A stretch of 64,000 bases of DNA from Haberlea rhodopensis (taxonomy: Eukaryota > Streptophyta > Magnoliopsida > Lamiales > Gesneriaceae), in the NCBI GenBank assembly GCA_907163345.1, contig CAJQUN010000139.1, forward strand, positions 1,116,001 through 1,180,000, in the 5' to 3' direction. The notes below the pieces were generated by a model, which saw only the letters and a list, made by a program, of their open reading frames with translations, was not told the DNA's origin and did no database searches. Positions 58,900 through 64,000 of the stretch are shown here, piece after piece. Within the stretch, counting starts at the first letter, position 1; each line of letters starts with the position of its first letter. Position numbers and translations under genes: made by a program.

Positions 58900-59573
58900 T
58901 TATGAAGCACGAAAACTGACACGACGACACAGATTTTCAATTTTTTTAGGATACGACACGGCTGTGACATGCATGTATATTTTTATATGTATTATACATG
59001 TACTATCTTACAAAATATTAGAACTCACAATTTCTAAATTCTAAAATCATGTAAAAACACAAAAATATTCTTACCAAATTCAAGAAACATATAAATAAAT
59101 ATTTGCATACCACTGGAATCACAGTATCACTCATACTAACATCAAATATAAATTACTTCAATTAACATAAAAATTCACGAACACGTCCAAATAAAAGATA
59201 ATACCCAAAATATCTTTAGAAAATTTAAAAAGCATAAAAATAAATGCATATCACCGAAATCATCATAATATCACTCATACTAACATAAATGTATAATATT
59301 TCAATTAACATAAAGTTTAAATAACACGTCCAAATTTCATTTTAACCAAGAACTTTTTAAATTGTACAATTAACCCCCAAAAGTGTTCTTTTTGTGTGGG
59401 ACACGTCCATCGGCCTTGTCCGATATAAGTGTCCGATTTTGAGAGGAATGTTCGACATGGGTGTCCAATTTAATATTTTTTAATAAATTAAGGACACGCC
59501 ACGTAGCGTGTTTGAAATGTCGGTGTGTCCGACGCTACATCTAGAGATTTTTAAGAATGTACGTGCATCATAG
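58900..59573. mobile_element. Diverged relative of the 24161 MITE
   Basis: The left end TTATGAAGCACGAAAACTGA and the right end CGTGCATCATAG are inverted with changes. The inside parallels 24161-24850: GTATTATACATGTACTAT, CATATAAATAAAT, CAATTAACATAAA and AATTAACCCCCAAAAGT occur in the same order. Flanks AAGTCTAC and AAGTCACT may be the target duplication. Confidence 0.8.
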
Positions 59574-59791
59574 AAGTCACTAAAGCTTTTCTAGATTACA
59601 TCGAATCCGTTCTTTTGATTACATTTCTGAATTCATTTCAGTCCGTACTAAAAATTAAAACCGTAGATTTTTTATGAAACAGTGGGAAATACCAAGATCA
59701 AACACAAAATTAAGGCTTACACTAATCAGTAGAATAAAGATGACCAGCCCTTGCTTCTTTCTTTCCCTTTCATCTCTTTGTTACGCATTTT

Positions 59792-60439
59792 TTATTGACC
59801 AAGATTCCGGTTGGTTGTCCGGTTACTGTAATTTGGCAATGGGCATACAACCAATACGACCAGCCCAAATTTTGATCTTGCTGTAAACAGACCCTCAACT
59901 TCAAAATTCACTTTTCCACTATCAGTTTGTCTACTCAGCTCCATTCTATGCCCCATTGAGAGCCTAACTTGGCTAACCATCAAATGCACAATGGCGAACT
60001 TGGAATCACTTCTCATCAAAGAGAACAGTTCCACGTTCTTTTCGTAGTAAAGATCCAAGATAGCATAACTGAAATCTACGTTCACTTTGGTGTTCGGATT
60101 GGAGAAGTTTGCTAGCAATGTGATGTCATCGTTGAGGAGGTAACCCGTGTCCAGATACGCTGCGTTGAAGGTTGCTGTGGATATGTCGAATTTTGGATTC
60201 CGGTGTCGGAAAAGGAGGTAAATTATGAGGATTACTATGTCTCGTACTATGACTATTATCCAGAAAAGAGTGCAGTATGCTGCAACCAGACATGCTAGTG
60301 AGTAGTGGCCTGGTTTTTTTGGGACGAGGGACCTCGCAACAACTATGGGTGGACGGATGTGCGGCTTGTCCCGTGGTTGAAACGGGTACAAAGAGAATTC
60401 ATAATTGTTTAAACTACCACCATTATAATTATAGGCCAT
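59792..60439 (-). CDS. NDR1/HIN1-like (NHL, LEA2) membrane protein, C-terminus frameshifted
   Basis: The 215-aa frame has a basic N-terminus, a membrane segment at ~46-78 (SLACLVAAYCTLFWIIVIVR and on), then the NHL core: NPKFDISTATFNAAYLDTGY, LLNDDITLLANFSNPNTKVN, VDFSYAILDLYYEKN and VNFEVEGLFTARSKFG. NHL proteins are plant membrane proteins, some needed for defence. The family C-terminus (a WSYWLYAHCQI-type ending and a Cys-Lys tail) is not in this frame but is readable in the next one from about 59868 down to a stop at 59770, so a single-base shift lies near 59865-59875. A few residues also seem to be missing after LYYEKN. An LTR starts about 50 bases upstream of the ATG. It may be a recent pseudogene, or the shift may be an assembly error. 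Confidence 0.75.
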   Translation of the reverse strand: MAYNYNGGSLNNYEFSLYPFQPRDKPHIRPPIVVARSLVPKKPGHYSLACLVAAYCTLFWIIVIVRDIVILIIYLLFRHRNPKFDISTATFNAAYLDTGYLLNDDITLLANFSNPNTKVNVDFSYAILDLYYEKNVELFSLMRSDSKFAIVHLMVSQVRLSMGHRMELSRQTDSGKVNFEVEGLFTARSKFGLVVLVVCPLPNYSNRTTNRNLGQ

Positions 60440-60485
60440 CTCCTAATGAAAATGTGATGTCCGGGAATTATGGTGGTAATCCAGG

Positions 60486-62998
60486 TGTTGTATTAATCCT
60501 TGATGGATTTTTAATTGTGGCAATTAGGAATTAATTGCGGTTCGGCATCTCCCGAGGTTGGTAAATCGGGCCTTCTGGGCTCGTCTAATTGATTAGTTGG
60601 GATCGTTGGATCCCGAGGTTGAGATCGTATTCTCATTCCGGTGAAAACCTGCGAGTTGGGTTTTTAGTGTGACTCAGAATTTCGGGTGCTGTGTGTGGGC
60701 ACCGGTAGGGGGTTTTTGAGTTAGAGAGAGAGTTTTTGAAAACAGATGATTTTTAATGAATCATGATGTATTTGTGGGGCTATTAGTATTTCGGGGTATT
60801 TTTGCTATAAATACCAATTGAACCCGGGATTTTAATTATCGGAGTCATTTTTCCTCCCCTCTCTCTCTCCTCGCGCCCGCAGCCCCCTTTCCCGATCCCC
60901 TTTACCCCCGCGCACAAAAGGCCACCGCCCGCCGCCGTCCGGCCGCCGTTCGGCGCGTCCGACCCGCCGCCGTGTTCGTCTCTTCCAGGCGGTTCTATCC
61001 ATACCAACAATTGGAAGTTTGGTCGAGAATCGAGCTCGGATTTGCCAGAAAAGCGTAGGGTTCAAAAACTGGATTTCATCCGATTTTGGGGCGCGATTTT
61101 GGTATGTTTTTGGTGCGATTTTTCTGATGTTTTTGGGGCGTTTTTAAGCTGGTTTTGAGTCGATTATTTCAGCCTTTTTGGTTCGAAATTATTGGTTAAG
61201 TTTGGTTCGAATTTTCAGCTCGATTTCGTGGGTTAGGGTTCGAAATTTGGGGGTTTCGCTTGTGGGGCGATTATTGTTGTTGGTAATTGATTAATTCATG
61301 TTGTAGATGCATTATGATGCTTGATTGTGTTCGAATTCGAAGAATTGTAAGGGTTCGAATTTAAGGGCTTGTTTGGGTTCGAATTTAAGGGTATTGAATT
61401 CGAAAATTGGGGGTTTTTGGCAAGGAGTGTTGATTCTTGCTTGGATAGCTTAATTCATGTTTTAAATGAATTATGGTGATTATTTGGGTTTGATTTGTGT
61501 TGTTGGGGTTCAAATTTAGGGGTGGTCCTTGAGCAATTTTCGATATTGTCTCATTCGATTTCCCTCCCTGTATATGCCCTGCCCCGGGTCTTTTAAATGG
61601 TAAATTGTTGTGGATTGACAATATGTTGAGGGTTATGGGTGTGCTTGAGCATGGGTTGCATGTTCGTAATTAATTGTGAATTATTTATCGTGTTAGCACA
61701 TCGTTCCTCGGAGCATGGAACTCGAGCAAGGTTTGGCTCGAACTTCGGAAATTAAGGTACGTGGGACGTACGAGCATAGCCTATTATAGTATTGCAACTG
61801 TAATATGCATGGTTTGTGATAATGGTATTAAATGGGCATTGGAATACATGGTGTATGGTAATTGTATTATATGGACATTACAATATCTGGCATGTGGTCT
61901 GGCATGTGGTAATTACATTGGATAAATATTGAGATGCATGGTGCACTATATTTACTTCAAATGGATAATGATATGCATGGTAAACGGTCTTTGCCTTCAA
62001 TGGATATATATATATATATATATTGGGAATCATACAGTGCCGCCTTCGAGCGAGCAATGATTCGGGATGCGGTCGCCATTGGGCGACCATCGGTTATGAC
62101 GCCGCTATTGTTGAGCGTGCGCGAGGTTTAGTATGCCGCTATTGTGGAGCGAGCAATGAAATAAGAACATGGAATTGTTGGTTAGATATATGCGATATCT
62201 ATAGTCTTTTACATTATGTTCTTATCCATTTGATCATGGAACTGGTATAATAGAACGGTATTAGTTAATCTATGTGACGATTAACTGGCTTTGGGAATTT
62301 GATGAGTTTGGTTATTTTGAGAACAGGGACAATACAGGGGGATCCCGGATGAGGGTATTGCCATCCAGGGAGTATCATTTAAATTATGGCATTTACATTC
62401 TGTAAATTATGAATTGCAATATTATTATTTTGTGATTGGTGGTATTGGTATGCTCACCCCGTGTGGGGGCTGTCTCTGTTGGGGCAGGTAACACAGGTGT
62501 AGCGGCTTTGGAGTCGAGCTCGGGCTTTTGGTTAGAGGTACTTCCAGGATCGAGGTACCAGAGCTGGCTGGATGGACGCTCAGATCCAGTGTTGAGATCG
62601 AGTTGTGCTTGGAAGGTGCTTCCAGGATAGAAGTACCAGTAGCGGTATCCGGTATAGTGTTTTATGCATCAAATACACGTTTATTCATTGAGTACACCTT
62701 ACGTGTATATGGGATGTATAAATGGGCTATGGCCTCTTTCTGTTCATTATGGTTGCATGCAATTAATTATGGAAATTGCTAAATGAACTAAGAGCATATT
62801 AGTGTATTATGTGGGTGCATGTTATGTGAATAATAATGGTAGGGGGAATTTGAATATTGGGAATTGAATGCAAGAAATTTTCTGGGTAGCATACGGTGTT
62901 GCACTTGCATAGGGTTTTTCCCCTGATGGTATGATTTTATGCACTCATGGTATGGCTTAATGCACTAATTACGGGTTAAGGGCACGGGGGTCCTTACA
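60486..62998 (+). repeat. Long LTR (~2.5 kb) of a large LTR retrotransposon
   Basis: The right border is clear: ...GGGGGTCCTTACA, then four bases, then TGGTATCAGAGC. The left border is placed at TGTTGTATTAATCC, where NHL upstream sequence stops, and is less certain. A TATA box lies near 60805, followed by a C/G-rich leader. No coding frame is credible; frames at 60783-61065 are GC-rich artefacts. Length and layout suggest a Ty3/gypsy-type element, but no pol domain lies inside the window. Confidence 0.65.
60805..60815 (+). promoter_or_regulatory. TATA box of the long LTR
   Basis: CTATAAATACC about 320 bases into the LTR, followed by a C/T- and GC-rich stretch, fits an LTR promoter reading to the right. 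Confidence 0.5.
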
Positions 62999-63002
62999 TT
63001 AG

Positions 63003-63014
63003 TGGTATCAGAGC
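63003..63014 (+). other. Primer-binding site of the LTR retrotransposon
   Basis: TGGTATCAGAGC is the standard plant site complementary to the 3' end of initiator methionine tRNA. It lies four bases after the LTR end. Confidence 0.9.
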
Positions 63015-63324
63015 AGTGGTTAGCTCTTTGGGGCTGTTGAGGGCCTAGGAACATGTTATTGGGAATGAGAAGCACATACTTATGCATGATTGCTTATGTG
63101 CGTTTATGATATGTGTTCATCATTGGCATATGTGTTGCTAACCATGGTGGTTGCAGGGTCTTATGAGACATGGACTATGCATTACGGTTGCATAGGTATA
63201 CATCGGAGTGATGATTTTAATGCTTTGCCGCTACATGTTGGAGCGAGGTGCATTAAAATACACTCATGGCGATGTTTATGGGAATACGGATTATGCATTA
63301 CGGTTGCATGCACGTCGAAGCGAT

Positions 63325-63775
63325 GATGCCGCTGTCGTGTCGAAGCGATGGTAAATGCCGCTGTCACGTCGAAGCGATGATGCCGCTGTCGTGCCGAAAC
63401 AATTATTGAAATACGGGTTATGCATTACGGTTGCATGCATGGCGTAGCGATATGAATACTTGCCGCTGTCGTATTATAGCGATGAAGAATATTTGCCGCA
63501 AATATGTCGAAGCGAAGGAAAATGCCGCTGTCATATTATTATTGCGAGGGATATTATGCCGCTAATACGTCGAAGCGAAGGGTATTTCCGCTGTCATGCC
63601 GGAATGATGGTAAATGCCGCTGTCGTGTCGAAGCGATGGTAAATGCCGCTGTCACGTCGAAGCGATGGTACCACCGTCATGTCGAAACGATGATGCCGCT
63701 GTCGTGTCAAAGCGATGATACATGCCGCTGTCACGTCGAAGCGATGATGCCGTTGTCATGACGTAGCGATGTGAT
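63325..63775. repeat. Degenerate tandem array, core GCCGCTGTC.(T/C)GTCGAAGCGATG
   Basis: About 14 units of 24-33 bases, varying in spacing by short GTAA or ATA inserts. Related single motifs occur earlier at about 62090-62150 and 63215, inside the LTR and just after the primer-binding site. The translated frame at 63504-63761 is a repeat artefact. Confidence 0.9.
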
Positions 63776-63827
63776 CGGGAACAAAGTACTACATGAGTGT
63801 GAGTACCTCTTGAGTCCGCGATTATCC

Positions 63828-64000
63828 GGGTATTTTATTGGCGATGGTTCCGCCGGGTATTTTATTGGCGATGGTTCCGCCGGGTATTTTATTGGCGATG
63901 GTTACGCCGGGTATTTTATTGGCGATGGTTACGCCGGGTATTTTATTGGCGATGGTTACGCCGGGTATTTTGTTGGCGATGGTTACGCCGGGTATTTTAT
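63828..64000. repeat. 27-bp tandem array running off the window
   Basis: Unit GGGTATTTTATTGGCGATGG plus TT(C/A)CGCC, starting at 63828, 63855, 63882, 63909, 63936, 63963 and 63990. The first two units have TTCCGCC, later ones TTACGCC. At least six copies, nearly identical, so recently expanded. Confidence 0.97.

Noticed and set aside
60783..61065. GC-rich minus-strand frames in the long LTR
   Set aside because: Arg/Gly-rich low-complexity translation of the LTR leader; no domain.
63504..63761. Repeat-rich open frame (MSKRRK...)
   Set aside because: Unit lengths are not constant multiples of three and the frame only follows the tandem array.
63828..64000. 27-bp array as a CRISPR-like array
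   Set aside because: Direct tandem repeat with no unique spacers, in a plant nuclear context inside a retrotransposon.
1..64000. A new multigene system, operon-like cluster or biosynthetic cluster
   Set aside because: The host genes are unrelated in function, separated by kilobases of transposon DNA and on both strands. No shared regulatory motif was seen.

Overview
The window is nuclear DNA from a flowering plant, most likely a eudicot. It is AT-rich, has genes with many GT-AG introns, carries nuclear genes for plastid (PsbY) and plant-specific proteins, and is full of plant transposons. The species cannot be named from sequence alone.

Layout. 1-4387: 3' part of a PP2A B56-type regulatory subunit gene (+), whose last intron holds a MITE nested in a MITE. 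5935-8297: AIRP2-like RING E3 ligase gene (+, five exons). 9280-9478: plastid 16S rRNA fragment moved to the nucleus. 10269-10847: psbY (-). 11988-12308: short arabinogalactan-type protein (-). 16264-22701: oxysterol-binding-protein-related gene (+, eight exons), with a broken antisense LINE in intron 6. 25672-26409: two-exon gene for a 63-aa membrane protein (-). 26940-35950: ruined ABCB transporter gene, split by a copia element and by a non-coding LTR element. 36236-38659: pogo/Lemi1-like DNA transposon (-). 41117-42394: single-exon JINGUBANG-like WD40 gene (+). 44279-44632: miniature LTR element (TRIM-like). 47368-50428: hAT transposon with an uninterrupted 744-aa transposase (+). 52842-54401: non-autonomous hAT element. 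54749-56862: proteasome beta-2 (PBB) gene (+, eight exons). 57178-59573: MITE cluster with one nested insertion. 59792-60439: NDR1/HIN1-like gene (-) with a shifted C-terminus. 60486-64000: roughly 2.5-kb LTR, primer-binding site and tandem arrays of a large retrotransposon that runs off the window.

The host genes are unrelated housekeeping or signalling genes and form no operon or cluster. The unusual content is transposon structure: nested insertions with readable target-site duplications, one hAT element that could be active and may mobilise a MITE 7 kb away, and a gene remnant whose pre-insertion reading frame can be read across an LTR insertion. I found no sign of a new multigene system.
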